The notes beneath the pieces are model-generated. The model was not told the origin of the DNA. It saw nothing but the letters and a program-made list of their open reading frames with translations, and ran no database searches. The position numbers and the translations under genes are program-made. A stretch of DNA of 64,000 nt from assembly GCF_026283925.1 (NCBI RefSeq), contig NZ_JAPDPF010000002.1, forward strand, positions 620,001-684,000. The letters run 5' to 3'. Source of the stretch: Dyella halodurans (GTDB lineage Bacteria; Pseudomonadota; Gammaproteobacteria; Xanthomonadales; Rhodanobacteraceae). Shown piece by piece: positions 16,698-29,419 of the stretch (position 1 is its first letter; every line of letters starts with the position of its first letter).

Positions 16698-18146
16698 ATG
16701 CAGACCTTCTTCTGGCATGACTACGAAACCTTCGGCGCCGACACCTGGCGCGACCGCCCGGTGCAGTTCGCCGGCATCCGCACCAATATGGACCTGGAGA
16801 TCATCGGCGAGCCGGTGATGTTCTTCGGCAAGCCCCCGCGCGAGATGCCCCCGCACCCCGAGGCCTGCCTGATCACCGGCATCACGCCCCAGCAAGCCGA
16901 GCGCGAGGGCGTGATCGAGGCCGACTTCGCGGCGCGCGTGCACGAGCAGCTGGCCCAGCCGGGTACCTGTGGCGTGGGCTACAACTCACTGCGCTTCGAC
17001 GATGAGGTCAGCCGCCAGCTGTTCTACCGGAACTTCTACGAGCCGTACGGGCGCGAGTGGGAGAACGGCAACTCCCGCTGGGACCTGATCGACCTCGTGC
17101 GCATGTGCCAGGCCCTGCGGCCGGAAGGCATCGTGTGGCCGCAGCGCGACGATGGCACGCCGAGCTTCAAGCTGGAGCACCTGGCCACGGCCAATCACCT
17201 GCAGCAGGAACGCGCGCATGACGCGCTCTCGGACGTACACGCGCTGATCGGCCTGGCCCGGCTTATCCGCATACGCCAGCCGCGGCTATGGGACTGGTAT
17301 CTGAGCCTGCGCCGCAAGCAGCGCGCGTTCGAGCTGCTCGATGTGACCAGCATGACGCCGGTGGTGCACGTGTCCTCGCGCTACCCGTCCAGCCGGCACT
17401 GCCTGGCGGTGGTCGCGCCGCTCGCCGCCCACCCCAGCCGCCCGACCGAGATCATCGTCTACGACCTGGCCTCCGATCCGTCCGAGCTGCTGGCGCTGAA
17501 TGAAGAGGAGATCGCGGACCGCGTCTTCACCTCGCGCGCCGACCTTCCCGAAGGCGTGACGCGCATCCCCCTGCGTACCGTGCGGGCCAATCGCGCCCCG
17601 GCGCTGGCACCGCTGTCGGTGCTAAAAGGTGTCGACCTGGAGCGCCTGCAGATCGACCTGGAGCGTATCCAGGCCCATCGCGACATGCTGGCGGCGGCCG
17701 ACGGCCTCAAGGACAAGTTGCGCCGGGTCTTCCAACGCGCAGCCGAGCTGCCACCGCCGCAAGACCCTGAACTGGCGATCTATGGCGGCTTCCTGCCGGA
17801 CTCGGACAAGCGGCTACTGGCAGACGTGCGGGCCACGCCGCCGGAGCAATTGAGCGAACGCGCCTTCCCCTTCCGCGACCCGCGCTATCCCGAGCTGCTG
17901 TTCCGCTACCGCGCCCGCAACTGGCCCGAGACGCTCAGCGCCGACGAACAGGTGCGCTGGAACGAGTTCTGCCGCGAGCGGCTGTTCAAGCCCACGCCGC
18001 TGACCAACCTCACCTTGGACGACTACTTCGCCCGCATCGCCGAGCTGCGTGCCGACGCTGCCAACCAGGCGAAGCTGCCCCTGCTGGATCAACTGCAGCT
18101 CTGGGGCGAGATGCTGGCCACCGAGTTCGCCCCTCTTTCCGTCTGA
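16698..18146 (+). CDS. sbcB: Exodeoxyribonuclease I
   Basis: SbcB (ExoI) degrades single-stranded DNA 3' to 5' in mismatch repair and recombination. The start at 16698 gives MQTFFWHDYETFGADTWRDR, very close to the E. coli start region. The DEDDh catalytic residues lie in HDYETFG, NSLRFDDEVSRQLFYRNFYE, and AHDALSDVHALIGLA. NSRWDLIDLVRMC and ALRPEGIVWP are also conserved. The SH3-like and helical ExoI C-terminal domains follow, with LLFRYRARNWPETLS near the end. The 482-aa length is typical (E. coli 475). Stop and next start are 15 bp apart, so the DUF2461 gene may be co-transcribed. Confidence 0.96.
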   Translation: MQTFFWHDYETFGADTWRDRPVQFAGIRTNMDLEIIGEPVMFFGKPPREMPPHPEACLITGITPQQAEREGVIEADFAARVHEQLAQPGTCGVGYNSLRFDDEVSRQLFYRNFYEPYGREWENGNSRWDLIDLVRMCQALRPEGIVWPQRDDGTPSFKLEHLATANHLQQERAHDALSDVHALIGLARLIRIRQPRLWDWYLSLRRKQRAFELLDVTSMTPVVHVSSRYPSSRHCLAVVAPLAAHPSRPTEIIVYDLASDPSELLALNEEEIADRVFTSRADLPEGVTRIPLRTVRANRAPALAPLSVLKGVDLERLQIDLERIQAHRDMLAAADGLKDKLRRVFQRAAELPPPQDPELAIYGGFLPDSDKRLLADVRATPPEQLSERAFPFRDPRYPELLFRYRARNWPETLSADEQVRWNEFCRERLFKPTPLTNLTLDDYFARIAELRADAANQAKLPLLDQLQLWGEMLATEFAPLSV

Positions 18147-18161
18147 TAGCCGATCAAGCTT

Positions 18162-18848
18162 ATGCCGACTGCCTATTTCACCCCTGCCACCTTCCGTTTC
18201 CTGCGCTCGCTGGCGCGCAACAACAGCCGCGAGTGGTTCCAGGACCATAAGGACGATTACGAGCGCCACGTGCGCGAGCCGTTCCTGGCCTTGATCACCG
18301 ACCTGCAGGCGCCACTGGCCAAGATCAGCCCGCACTACCGGGCCGACCCGCGCAAGAACGGCGGCTCGCTGTTCCGCATCTACCGCGACACGCGCTTCTC
18401 CAACGACAAGCAGCCGTACAAGCCATGGCAAGGCTCGCGCTTCTTCCACGAGCGCCGCCACGAGATTCCCGCACCCTCCTTCTACATCCACATCCAGCCG
18501 GGCGATTGCTTTGCCGGCGGCGGCATGTGGCATCCGGAGTCCGACGCCCTCAAGCGCATCCGCGACTTCATGGCCGACAACCCCGAGGCGTGGAAGCGCG
18601 CCACGCGCAGCAAGTCGTTTCGCGATCACTTCACGTTCTGGGGCGAATCACTCACCCGCCCACCACGCGGCTTCGACCCGAACCACGAACTGATCGACGA
18701 CATCAAGCGCAGGGACTTCGCCTGCGGCGAGGGCTTTGATGAGGCCTTGGCCTGCTCGAAGGAATTGCTGCCCTGGGTTGTCGGGACCTTCCAGCGCGTG
18801 GCGCCGATGGTGGATTACTTGTGTGCGGCGCAGGAGTTGGAGTTTTAG
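18162..18848 (+). CDS. DUF2461 domain protein (TIGR02453 type)
   Basis: A 228-residue soluble protein with the family pattern: FLRSLARNNSREWFQDHKDDY near the N-terminus, DPRKNGGSLFRIYRDTRFSN, KQPYKPWQGSRFFH, then FYIHIQPGDCFAGGGMWHPE and a C-terminal RPPRGFDPNHELIDDIKRRD. These are hallmark motifs of DUF2461, a widespread family whose biochemical role I do not know. Many conserved Arg, Asp and aromatic residues suggest a ligand or nucleic-acid pocket. It is 15 bp downstream of sbcB and probably in the same transcript. Confidence 0.9.
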   Translation: MPTAYFTPATFRFLRSLARNNSREWFQDHKDDYERHVREPFLALITDLQAPLAKISPHYRADPRKNGGSLFRIYRDTRFSNDKQPYKPWQGSRFFHERRHEIPAPSFYIHIQPGDCFAGGGMWHPESDALKRIRDFMADNPEAWKRATRSKSFRDHFTFWGESLTRPPRGFDPNHELIDDIKRRDFACGEGFDEALACSKELLPWVVGTFQRVAPMVDYLCAAQELEF

Positions 18849-18885
18849 GCCATCGATTCGCCACTGGAGTCCGTAAGCGCTGCGC

Positions 18886-19705
18886 TGTGCTCCTTCTTCC
18901 CTTTGGGGAGAAGGTCGGGATGAGGGGTGGGTGCTCGCGGAAGCGCGACAACTGAGCGTGATGGCCAGCGTGCCGCTTACGACCGAAGGAAGTCCCTGTG
19001 GGACGCAGCGGGCGTTTCGACTGCCTTCCGGCGGCTTGTGCTCCTTCTCCCCTCCGGGGAGAAGGCTGGGATGAGGGGCGGGTGCTCGCGGTCACGCGAT
19101 GACCGAGCGATATCGCCAGGTTGCCGCTTACGCAGCGGGCGTTTCGACTGCCTGCCGGCAGCCGAGTCACTTTTCTTTGCTGGCCCAAAGAAAAGTAACC
19201 CAAAGAAATGGCCTTTAGAGCTGGTAGCACTCCGTTGGATAGAAGCGTTGGAAGGTCTGGGCGATCGGATCGTTTGCTACCCAAGGCCGCTACACAGCGG
19301 CTACACCGCAACGCGCCATAGCGGTGAGGACTTAAAGCAGGTCAGTCCTACGGTCGCAACGCCCGCGGCATCCCGACGCTCACCAGACCACGACACCACC
19401 CACGCTTTAAGCCCTCTGCGCTATGGCGCGTTGCGGTGTAGCCGCTGTGTGTCGGCCGTGGGCCGCCACCGATCTGGCTGGCCACACCCGTCAGGCTCGC
19501 ATCCAGCGTAATGCTATGAGCTCTTCAGGCCATTTTCTTTGGGTTACTTTTCTTTTGGGCCAGCAAAAGAAAAGTGACCCGGACCGCGGCAGCGGTTCGG
19601 AACGCCCGCTGCGTAAGCGGCACCCTGGCGACAACGCTCAGTTGTCGCGCTGTCGCAAGCCCCGCCCCTCATCCCAACCTTCTCCCCGGCAGGGAGAAGG
19701 AGCCG
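18886..19705. repeat. Composite nested inverted-repeat block
   Basis: This 0.8-kb gene-free block is built from repeats. A module of about 125 bp (GGGGAGAAGG hairpin, GGGATGAGGGG, then GCCGCTTACGCAGCGGGCGT) occurs directly at about 18886-19035 (with an insert) and 19040-19165, and inverted at about 19581-19700. Inside lie two inverted arms, 19166-19213 and 19528-19578, containing CTTTTCTTTGGGTTACTTTT-type sequence. Inside those, a perfect 32-bp inverted pair lies at about 19292-19323 and 19420-19451, containing GCGCGTTGCGGTGTAGCCGC. The whole centre can fold into one long hairpin. No reading frame in it looks real. Confidence 0.85.
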
Positions 19706-19725
19706 AAGCAGCGGCGCCAGTCGAC

Positions 19726-21051
19726 CTACCGCGCCAACTCCAGGTCCGCCGAAGGCGGCACCCGCATCAACCACACCGCCACCACTACGCTCACCACCGC
19801 CGTCATCGCCACATAGTGCGCTGGCGCCATCGGTCCCGCGCGCTCGGCAAGGTAGCCGATCAAGGTCGCCGTGCTGGCGCCAAACACGGCATAGGCCACG
19901 TTGTAGGCAAACGAAATGCCCGAGTAGCGGATCGGCGCGGGAAAGGCCGCCACCATGACCGTCGGGATCACGCCTACGGCACCGACAAGGAAGCCGGTGA
20001 GCGCATACAGCGAGAGAAAGTGCGTGCCGCCGGCCGCAAGATCCGCAAACAGCGCATACGTGGTGGCTACCAGTGCCAGCGACCCGACCAACAGCGCCCG
20101 CGCCGAGCCGATGCGGTCGACCAGCCAGCCATAGGCAAGACAGCCGATGCACAGGCCGAGTGCGGCCAGGCTATTGCCGAGGAACGCCGTATCGGCGGCG
20201 ATGCCGAACGACTTCTGCGCCAGGCTGGGCAACATCAGGATCAACACCAGGATCGCCGCGGTGAGCATCCAGGTCACCGCCATCGACAGCGCCACGGCAC
20301 CGCGATGGCCGGTGAGCACCTTGCGCAGCGGCAATTCGCGGCTCAGCGCCTTGCGTTCGCGCAACGCTGCAAATACGGGTGTTTCGCTAAGCCAGCGGCG
20401 CAGCCACACGGCCACAAAGCCGAACACGCCACCGAGCAGGAACGGCAAGCGCCAGCCCCAGCCCAGCACGTCGGCAGGCGACAGATGGTGATTGATCCAT
20501 GCCGCGGTGAGCGAGCCAATGAGGATGCCCACGGTCAGGCCCGAGGTGAGACAGGCGCAGGCGAAGCCCACGCGCCCGCGGGGTGCATGTTCGGCCACGA
20601 ACACCCAGGCGCCCGGCACCTCGCCACCAATCGCAATGCCCTGCACCACTCGCATCAGCAGCAACAGCAGCGGAGCCAGCACGCCGACCGACGCGTAGAC
20701 CGGCAGCAAGCCGATCGCCAGCGTCGGCAAGGCCATCAGGAACACGCTCAGCGTGAACATGCGCTTGCGGCCCTGGCGATCGCCAAAATGCGCCATCACG
20801 ATGCCGCCCAGCGGACGGGCCAGGTAGCCGGCGGCGAAGATGCCGTAGACCTGCAGCTGAGCCAGCCAGGGCGCGGTGTCATGCGGAAAGAACAGCTTGC
20901 TCAGTGGCAGCGCAAAGAACACGAACACCACGAAGTCGTAGAACTCCAGCGCGCCACCCAGCGACGCCAGTACCAGCGTCTTGATATCGCTGCCGCCCAG
21001 AGTGCGGTTAACGGCTGCGGGCGATGAGACGGGCGTGAAGACTTGCGACAT
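19726..21051 (-). CDS. MFS transporter, metabolite:H+ symporter family
   Basis: A 441-residue inner-membrane protein with about 12 hydrophobic segments. The N-terminal half has LASLGGALEFYDFVVFVFFA, FAAGYLARPLGGIVMAHFGDRQGRKRMF (the MFS loop 2-3 motif G-x-x-x-D-R-x-G-R-K) and RVVQGIAIGGEVPGAWVF. These are features of the MHS subfamily that includes ProP, ShiA and citrate or alpha-ketoglutarate permeases. The substrate cannot be predicted; an organic acid or compatible solute is likely. It is divergent from aqpZ. Its 3' end abuts the composite repeat block. Confidence 0.9.
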   Translation of the reverse strand: MSQVFTPVSSPAAVNRTLGGSDIKTLVLASLGGALEFYDFVVFVFFALPLSKLFFPHDTAPWLAQLQVYGIFAAGYLARPLGGIVMAHFGDRQGRKRMFTLSVFLMALPTLAIGLLPVYASVGVLAPLLLLLMRVVQGIAIGGEVPGAWVFVAEHAPRGRVGFACACLTSGLTVGILIGSLTAAWINHHLSPADVLGWGWRLPFLLGGVFGFVAVWLRRWLSETPVFAALRERKALSRELPLRKVLTGHRGAVALSMAVTWMLTAAILVLILMLPSLAQKSFGIAADTAFLGNSLAALGLCIGCLAYGWLVDRIGSARALLVGSLALVATTYALFADLAAGGTHFLSLYALTGFLVGAVGVIPTVMVAAFPAPIRYSGISFAYNVAYAVFGASTATLIGYLAERAGPMAPAHYVAMTAVVSVVVAVWLMRVPPSADLELAR

Positions 21052-21365
21052 CGGCGGTCCTGCAGGCTAGGTGAAGGCGACGCGAAACCATACACCAAGC
21101 ACAGGCCCCAACAAGGCCCCGCCCGATGAAATTTTTCGTGAATTCGGACGCCTGCCAGCGGCATTCATGACCCGGGGAGCAGCAGGCAGCCGCTTCACCC
21201 ATATGGCATCGCTAGGAACCTTCCTAGGCCGGATGTCATCGAGTTTTGCTAGCCTAGGCCCGCTCGGACCCATGTCCCTGCGCAGGCACCGAATCAGGAC
21301 CGCAATAGGAAGTCATGCAGGACGCGTTCGACGTTCCCTTTGAAACTCTGGCAAGGAGAGTCCTT
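21052..21365. other. Divergent promoter region between MFS gene and aqpZ
   Basis: About 310 bp with no gene, RNA or strong repeat seen. It should hold promoters for both genes. The AAGGAG site for aqpZ lies at about 21352-21357. I could not assign -35/-10 boxes with confidence. Confidence 0.4.
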
Positions 21366-22064
21366 ATGAGTATGGGCAAGCGTTTGGGGGCCGAGTTCTT
21401 CGGTACCTTCTGGTTGGTCTTTGGCGGCTGCGGCAGTGCGATCTTCGCTGCGGCCTTTCCCGAGCTGGGCATCGGCTTTGCCGGTGTCGCCCTCGCCTTC
21501 GGCTTCACCGTGGTGACCATGGCGTATGCCGTAGGCCACATCTCAGGCGGCCATTTCAATCCGGCCGTCACCCTGGGCCTGTGCGCTGGCGGCCGTTTTC
21601 CGGCCAAGGATGTAGTGCCTTACATCATCATCCAGGTGATCGGCGGTCTCGCCGCAGGTGCGGTGCTTTATACGATCGCCAGCGGCAAGGCTGGTTTTGA
21701 TGCCAGTGCAGGGTTCGCCTCCAACGGCTTCGGCGATCACTCGCCCGGCGGCTATTCGCTGCATGCATGCATGGTGGCGGAGTTCGTGCTCACCGCGTTC
21801 TTTCTTATCGTGATCCATGGCGCCACCGACAAGCGTGCGCCCGCCGGCTTTGGGCCGCTGGCCATCGGCCTGACGCTCACCTTGATCCATCTGATCTCGA
21901 TTCCCATCACCAATACGTCGGTGAATCCGGCACGCAGCACCGGCGTGGCGGTATTCCAGGGTAGCTGGGCGATCCAGCAGCTGTGGATGTTCTGGCTGAT
22001 TCCGCTGATTGGCGGCGCGGTGGGCGGGTTGATTTATCGGTATGTGCTGGAGACGCGGGACTAG
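21366..22064 (+). CDS. aqpZ: Aquaporin Z
   Basis: AqpZ is a water channel of the inner membrane. The start at 21366 follows AAGGAG and gives [20 protein letters not shown]. The 232-residue protein has six TM segments and both NPA half-helices: [13 protein letters not shown] in the first half and [14 protein letters not shown] in the second. The Arg after the second NPA is the selectivity-filter residue. SGGHFNPAV and NPARSTG place it with AqpZ rather than glycerol facilitators (GlpF has Asp after the second NPA). It is monocistronic, and a palindromic repeat follows it. Confidence 0.95.
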   Translation: MSMGKRLGAEFFGTFWLVFGGCGSAIFAAAFPELGIGFAGVALAFGFTVVTMAYAVGHISGGHFNPAVTLGLCAGGRFPAKDVVPYIIIQVIGGLAAGAVLYTIASGKAGFDASAGFASNGFGDHSPGGYSLHACMVAEFVLTAFFLIVIHGATDKRAPAGFGPLAIGLTLTLIHLISIPITNTSVNPARSTGVAVFQGSWAIQQLWMFWLIPLIGGAVGGLIYRYVLETRD

Positions 22065-22078
22065 GCCGCGCCCCTTCC

Positions 22079-22112
22079 TATCCGTCATTCCCGCGTTCGC
22101 GGGGATGACGGG
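22079..22112. repeat. REP-like palindrome after aqpZ
   Basis: CGTCATTCCCGCG, a short loop, then CGGGGATGACGG forms a hairpin. It is one half of the same element family seen on both sides of fabV (30912-30997, 32356-32440). Its position between the convergent aqpZ and gloA2 genes would suit transcript 3'-end protection. Confidence 0.75.
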
Positions 22113-22161
22113 ACTGAAGTAGGTCACTCGGTCGGGCATCAGGGAAGCCACCGCCGCACAG

Positions 22162-22561
22162 CTACTGCTCGTACAATTCGATCGGCAGCCCGTCCGGGTC
22201 GGCAAAAAACGTGAAGCGCCGCCCGGTGTATTCGTCCACGCGGATCGGTTCGCAGGCCACGCCGCGGTCGTGCAAGGTGGCGACGACGGCGTCGATATCC
22301 GGCACGGCGAACGCCAGATGGCGCAGCCCTTGCGCCTCCGGTCGCGACGGACGCGGCGGTGGCTGCGGAAAGGAAAACAACTCCAGACTTACCCCGGGAC
22401 TCACTTCCAGGTCGAGCTTCCACGAATTGCGCGCCTCGCGATGCACCTCGCGGATGATGCGAAAGCCGAGCGTCTCGCTATAAAAGGCTTTCGAGCGCGC
22501 ATAGTCCGAGCAGATCAGCGCCACATGGTGGATGGCCGGCAACAACGGCGACGTCACGCGA

Positions 22562-22575
<14 letters not shown>
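22162..22575 (-). CDS. gloA2: VOC family protein (YaeR/GloA2-like)
   Basis: A 137-residue single-domain vicinal-oxygen-chelate protein. It closely follows E. coli YaeR: IHHVALICSDYARSKAFYSE near the start, EVHREARNSWKLDL, LELFSFPQPPPRPSRPEA, GLRHLAFAVPDID, and the C-terminal GRRFTFFADPDGLPIELYEQ. Metal ligands are His in IHHVA, Glu in LELF, His in GLRHL and Glu in IELYEQ. It is a glyoxalase I-like metalloenzyme with no proven substrate. Its start overlaps the end of epmA by 14 bp, so translation is probably coupled and it ends the ligA-epmA-gloA2 unit. Confidence 0.88.
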
Positions 22576-25929
<3,354 letters not shown>

Positions 25930-26020
25930 TTAACGAGTCGCGGCCCGTTTCTGCTTCATCGCCGGTCCGATATCCGGGCTTTCCACACGAATACACATGA
26001 TCGTCACGCCAATGGCGGGC

Positions 26021-26431
26021 CTAGCGATGCAGATCGCCGGCCGCCTCCGGCTGGTACGCGATCTCCAGCACGCGGAGCCGGCGCTGTTGGCCATCGGGCG
26101 TGGGCCAGTCAATCTGCTGACCTCGGGTCAAGCCAAGCAGGGCGCTGCCGATCGGCGCCAGGATGGACACGGTGCCGTCGGCCCGTACCGCGGAGGGGTA
26201 GACCAGACTCACCGTCAGCTCTTCGCCAATGCCTTCGTCCTTGAAGGTGACCACCGAGTTCATGGTCACCACGTCCGCCGGCACCGCCGTCGGTTCAACC
26301 ACGTCGGCCCGATCCAGTTCGCCGCGCAAGGCGTCGTACTGGGCGGCTTGCGCGGGCGGCATGCGCTCCAGCAGCGCTTCGATGCGCTCCAGGTCCAGGC
26401 GGGAAACAACGATGGATGGCTTGCTGCTCAT
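26021..26431 (-). CDS. rnk: Regulator of nucleoside diphosphate kinase
   Basis: The start at 26431 (MSSKPSIVVSRLDLERIEAL) follows an AGGAG ribosome site and gives 136 residues. The N-terminal helical part is short. The C-terminal GreA/GreB-type domain carries VTMNSVVTFKD, VSLVYPSAV and VSILAPIGSALLGL, the last two being typical GreA C-terminal strands. Rnk proteins bind RNA polymerase near the secondary channel, and in E. coli rnk affects nucleoside diphosphate kinase levels. It is a single gene between ligA and the divergent DHA2 transporter. Confidence 0.88.
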   Translation of the reverse strand: MSSKPSIVVSRLDLERIEALLERMPPAQAAQYDALRGELDRADVVEPTAVPADVVTMNSVVTFKDEGIGEELTVSLVYPSAVRADGTVSILAPIGSALLGLTRGQQIDWPTPDGQQRRLRVLEIAYQPEAAGDLHR

Positions 26432-26668
26432 GATGACTCCTGTCCGTTGGCGCAAACGGCGCCGGCGTGCCGGTGATCACAAAAGACGACGCGTCGGGAC
26501 GGAGCCGCCCCGACGCGCCTGGTCGATGTGATCGCTTGCGATCTTGATCTGTCCGCCGTGACGGCCATCGAAGCAGCCACAGCGAACTGGTTCTAAACTG
26601 AAACAGCCATGACTTTGGACGTGGCGTTGTGCAAAAGCAAGCCGCCGCAGCAGGTATCATAAGAGGCC

Positions 26669-28147
26669 ATGCCCGAGAACATCACCGCTACGGAGGCAGC
26701 CCTGCCCGTCTCGCCATCACCGGAAGACGCGGGACCGCAAACGACCACCGAACCCCTGTCATCGCGGGAACGGTATCGCGGCCTGATCTGGCTGGTGGCA
26801 GCCGCCTTCTTCATGCAGGCGTTGGACTCCACCATCGTCAACACGGCCGTACCCGCCATGGCCCAGGCGCTCAAGGTCACGCCGCTGGGCATGCGCACTG
26901 CGCTCACCAGCTATGTGCTGACCCTGGCCATCTTCATTCCGGCCAGCCCCTGGCTATGTGACCGTTTCGGCACGCGACGCATCTTTGCCGCGGCGATCGC
27001 CACCTTCACCATCGGCTCACTGCTCTGCGGCATTGCCCAGACCCTGCCGCAACTGGTGGCCGCGCGCGTGCTGCAAGGCCTGGGCGGCGCGGCGCTGATG
27101 CCGGTGGGGCGTTATGTCCTCGTGCGCAGCATCGACAAGCGCGACTTCGTGCGCTCGATGAGCACGGTGGCAACCGTGGGATTGCTGGGCTCGGTGCTCG
27201 GCCCCCTGCTCGGCGGCGCGCTGGCGCAGTACGCGACCTGGCGGCTGATCTTCCTGATCAACGTGCCGGTCGGCCTGATCGGCATGTGGATGAATCGACA
27301 AAGCATGCCGGACTACCGCGTCGACGACGTGCATCGCTTCGACTTCATGGGCTTCCTGCTGTTTGCCGCGGCATCCGCCATGTTGCTGACCGCCTCTGAA
27401 GTGGCCAGCGGTGGTGGCGGGCAATGGCTGTGGATTGCCACGTATGGCGTGCTGGCCATCGTCTTCGGCGCCATCTATGTATGGCATAGCCGCCGCACCG
27501 ACCATCCGGTGGCCGACCTCAGCTTGTTGCGCGTATGCAGCGTATGGGTATCGTTGGCTGGCAACCTGTTTACCCGCCTGGGCGTGTCGGGCATGTTCCT
27601 GTTGCTGGTGCTGTTCCTGCAGATTGGATGCGGCTGGTCGCCGCTGATGGCGGGCCTGATGATGGTGCCGCAGGCCATGGGCTCGATTGCGGCGAAGTGG
27701 TTTATCAATCGCCTGCTCAGTCGCGTCGGCTACCGCCGACTGCTATTCGCGAACACCCTGATGGTGGCGCTGCTGCTGGCATCGTTTGCCTTGCTCGGCA
27801 AAGGCTCGCCGATGTGGCTGATCGCATCGATGGTCTTCGTCTACGGTGGCTTCATGGGCATGCAGTACACCGCCATGAACACGCTGATCTACAACGACCT
27901 GGATGTGAAATACGCATCGATGGCCTCGTCCATGGCCTCCACCGCGCAGTACCTGTCGATGAGCTTCGGCATCGCACTGGCCTCGTTGCTGATGGAAGCG
28001 TTGCTGAAAGGCCACACACCCGAAGACTATATCCCGGCATTCCGCTGGACCGTGCTGCTACTCGGCGTGGTGACGGCCACTGCCAGCTGGGTATTCAGCC
28101 GCCTGCCTGCGGAACGTTCTTCGCGAGGGGCTCGCGCTGGCGAATAG
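26669..28147 (+). CDS. DHA2-family MFS multidrug efflux transporter
   Basis: A 492-residue inner-membrane protein with about 14 hydrophobic segments. FFMQALDSTIVNTAVPAMAQ is motif D1 of DHA2 drug:H+ antiporters. WLCDRFGTRRIFAAAIATFT is the loop 2-3 motif, and VARVLQGLGGAALMPVGRY and GLLGSVLGPLLGGALAQYATW (motif C, antiporter) follow. It resembles MdtD/EmrB-type exporters. No membrane-fusion (EmrA) or outer-membrane partner lies beside it, so it probably acts alone. The substrate is unknown. It is divergent from rnk, with a 237-bp spacer. Confidence 0.88.
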   Translation: MPENITATEAALPVSPSPEDAGPQTTTEPLSSRERYRGLIWLVAAAFFMQALDSTIVNTAVPAMAQALKVTPLGMRTALTSYVLTLAIFIPASPWLCDRFGTRRIFAAAIATFTIGSLLCGIAQTLPQLVAARVLQGLGGAALMPVGRYVLVRSIDKRDFVRSMSTVATVGLLGSVLGPLLGGALAQYATWRLIFLINVPVGLIGMWMNRQSMPDYRVDDVHRFDFMGFLLFAAASAMLLTASEVASGGGGQWLWIATYGVLAIVFGAIYVWHSRRTDHPVADLSLLRVCSVWVSLAGNLFTRLGVSGMFLLLVLFLQIGCGWSPLMAGLMMVPQAMGSIAAKWFINRLLSRVGYRRLLFANTLMVALLLASFALLGKGSPMWLIASMVFVYGGFMGMQYTAMNTLIYNDLDVKYASMASSMASTAQYLSMSFGIALASLLMEALLKGHTPEDYIPAFRWTVLLLGVVTATASWVFSRLPAERSSRGARAGE

Positions 28148-28209
28148 ACCGCGATGGCCGTCCAAGCATGTAGCATGCGAGGCATAGTCCAGCTGCCAAG
28201 TTCATCTGC

Positions 28210-29418
28210 ATGCACCACGCCGGCGACATTCTGCTTACGCTCTTCATCGTGTTCGTGGCTGCCCAGATCGGCAGCGAGATCGCGCAGCGACTGAAGCTCC
28301 CTGGCGTCGTCGGCGAGATTGCGGCGGGCTGCGTGGTCGGCCCCTCGGTGCTCGGCTGGATCGTGCCCGAGCAGATCGCAACAGGCACACCGCTCGACGT
28401 GCTGGCCGAAGTCGGCGTCGTCCTGCTGCTGTTCTCGGTGGGCCTGGAAACGCGCCTGGAGGATCTGAAGAAGGTCGGCAAGGTGGCCTTCCTGGTCGGC
28501 GTGCTGGGCGTCCTGGTGCCGTTTGGCATGGGCAGCCTGTGGGCGCATGGCAGCGGCTTCGACTGGAGTCGCTCGTTGTTCGTCGCCGCGGCGTTTGTCG
28601 CCACATCGGCGGGCATCACGGCTCGCGTGTTACAGGAACTGGGGGCACTGCAACGCGTCGAGAGCAAGGTGATCCTGGGCGCGGCAGTCATTGACGACAT
28701 CCTCGCCATGCTGCTGCTTGGCGTGGTGGTGTCCCTGCAGGGCGGCGAAGGCTTCGACCTGCTCCACCTGCTGACGGTGCTGGTTGGCGCGATCGGCTTC
28801 ATCGCGGTGATTGGCATCGGCGGCGCCCGCGTGATGCGCTGGAATTCCGCCTGGCTGGACAAGCCACGGAATCCGCAGTCGGCGCTGGCCATCGTGCTGG
28901 CGCTATGCCTGGGCCTGGCTTATGTCTCCACCCGTTTCGGTCTGGCCGCCATCATCGGCGCGTTTCTTGCCGGCATGATCGCGTCGGAGACACGCCAACA
29001 GCACACGCTGGAAAAGCAGACGCAGCCACTGCTCGCCCTGCTCACGCCATTCTTCTTCGTCGTCACCGGCAGCAAGATCGACCTGCACCTGCTGGCCAAT
29101 GTGGAAACCGAGATCATGTTGCTGGTGGTGACGTTGATCGCCATTGCCTCCAAGTTGATCGGCGGCTTTCTCGGCGCGCTATCGCTAGGCCGGCGCAGCG
29201 CCACCATCGTGGGTTTCGGCATGGTGCCGCGAGGCGAAGTGGGCGTGGTCATTGCCAGCCTCGGCTTGACCGCCGGCGTGTTCACCGACCGCATTTACGC
29301 GATCATCGTAGCCATGTCGCTGCTCACGGCGATGGTTACGCCGCCGGTGCTGGCGTGGCTGCTTCGACGCGGTGACGCCGCCAAGAAGCGCGTCGAGATA
29401 CCTGAGACGAAAGGCTGA
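28210..29418 (+). CDS. Cation:proton antiporter, CPA2 family
   Basis: A 402-residue membrane protein with 11-13 hydrophobic segments. LPGVVGEIAAGCVVGPSVLG and VGVVLLLFSVGLETRLEDL are the conserved first-half motifs of KefB/KefC-type CPA2 exchangers. FVATSAGITARVLQELGAL and VILGAAVIDDILAMLLLG contain the conserved Asp pair. GMVPRGEVGVVIASLGL marks the second half. There is no TrkA-N (RCK) regulatory domain after the membrane part, unlike KefB/C, so it is the short type of antiporter. It probably exchanges Na+ or K+ for H+. The stop is only 1 bp from the convergent phrB stop. Confidence 0.88.
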   Translation: MHHAGDILLTLFIVFVAAQIGSEIAQRLKLPGVVGEIAAGCVVGPSVLGWIVPEQIATGTPLDVLAEVGVVLLLFSVGLETRLEDLKKVGKVAFLVGVLGVLVPFGMGSLWAHGSGFDWSRSLFVAAAFVATSAGITARVLQELGALQRVESKVILGAAVIDDILAMLLLGVVVSLQGGEGFDLLHLLTVLVGAIGFIAVIGIGGARVMRWNSAWLDKPRNPQSALAIVLALCLGLAYVSTRFGLAAIIGAFLAGMIASETRQQHTLEKQTQPLLALLTPFFFVVTGSKIDLHLLANVETEIMLLVVTLIAIASKLIGGFLGALSLGRRSATIVGFGMVPRGEVGVVIASLGLTAGVFTDRIYAIIVAMSLLTAMVTPPVLAWLLRRGDAAKKRVEIPETKG

Positions 29419-29419
29419 G

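Noticed and set aside
19423-21027. 534-codon plus-strand frame across the repeat block and the MFS gene
   Set aside because: It runs antisense to the MFS transporter and through the repeat block. The translation is Gln/His/Arg-rich with no domain.
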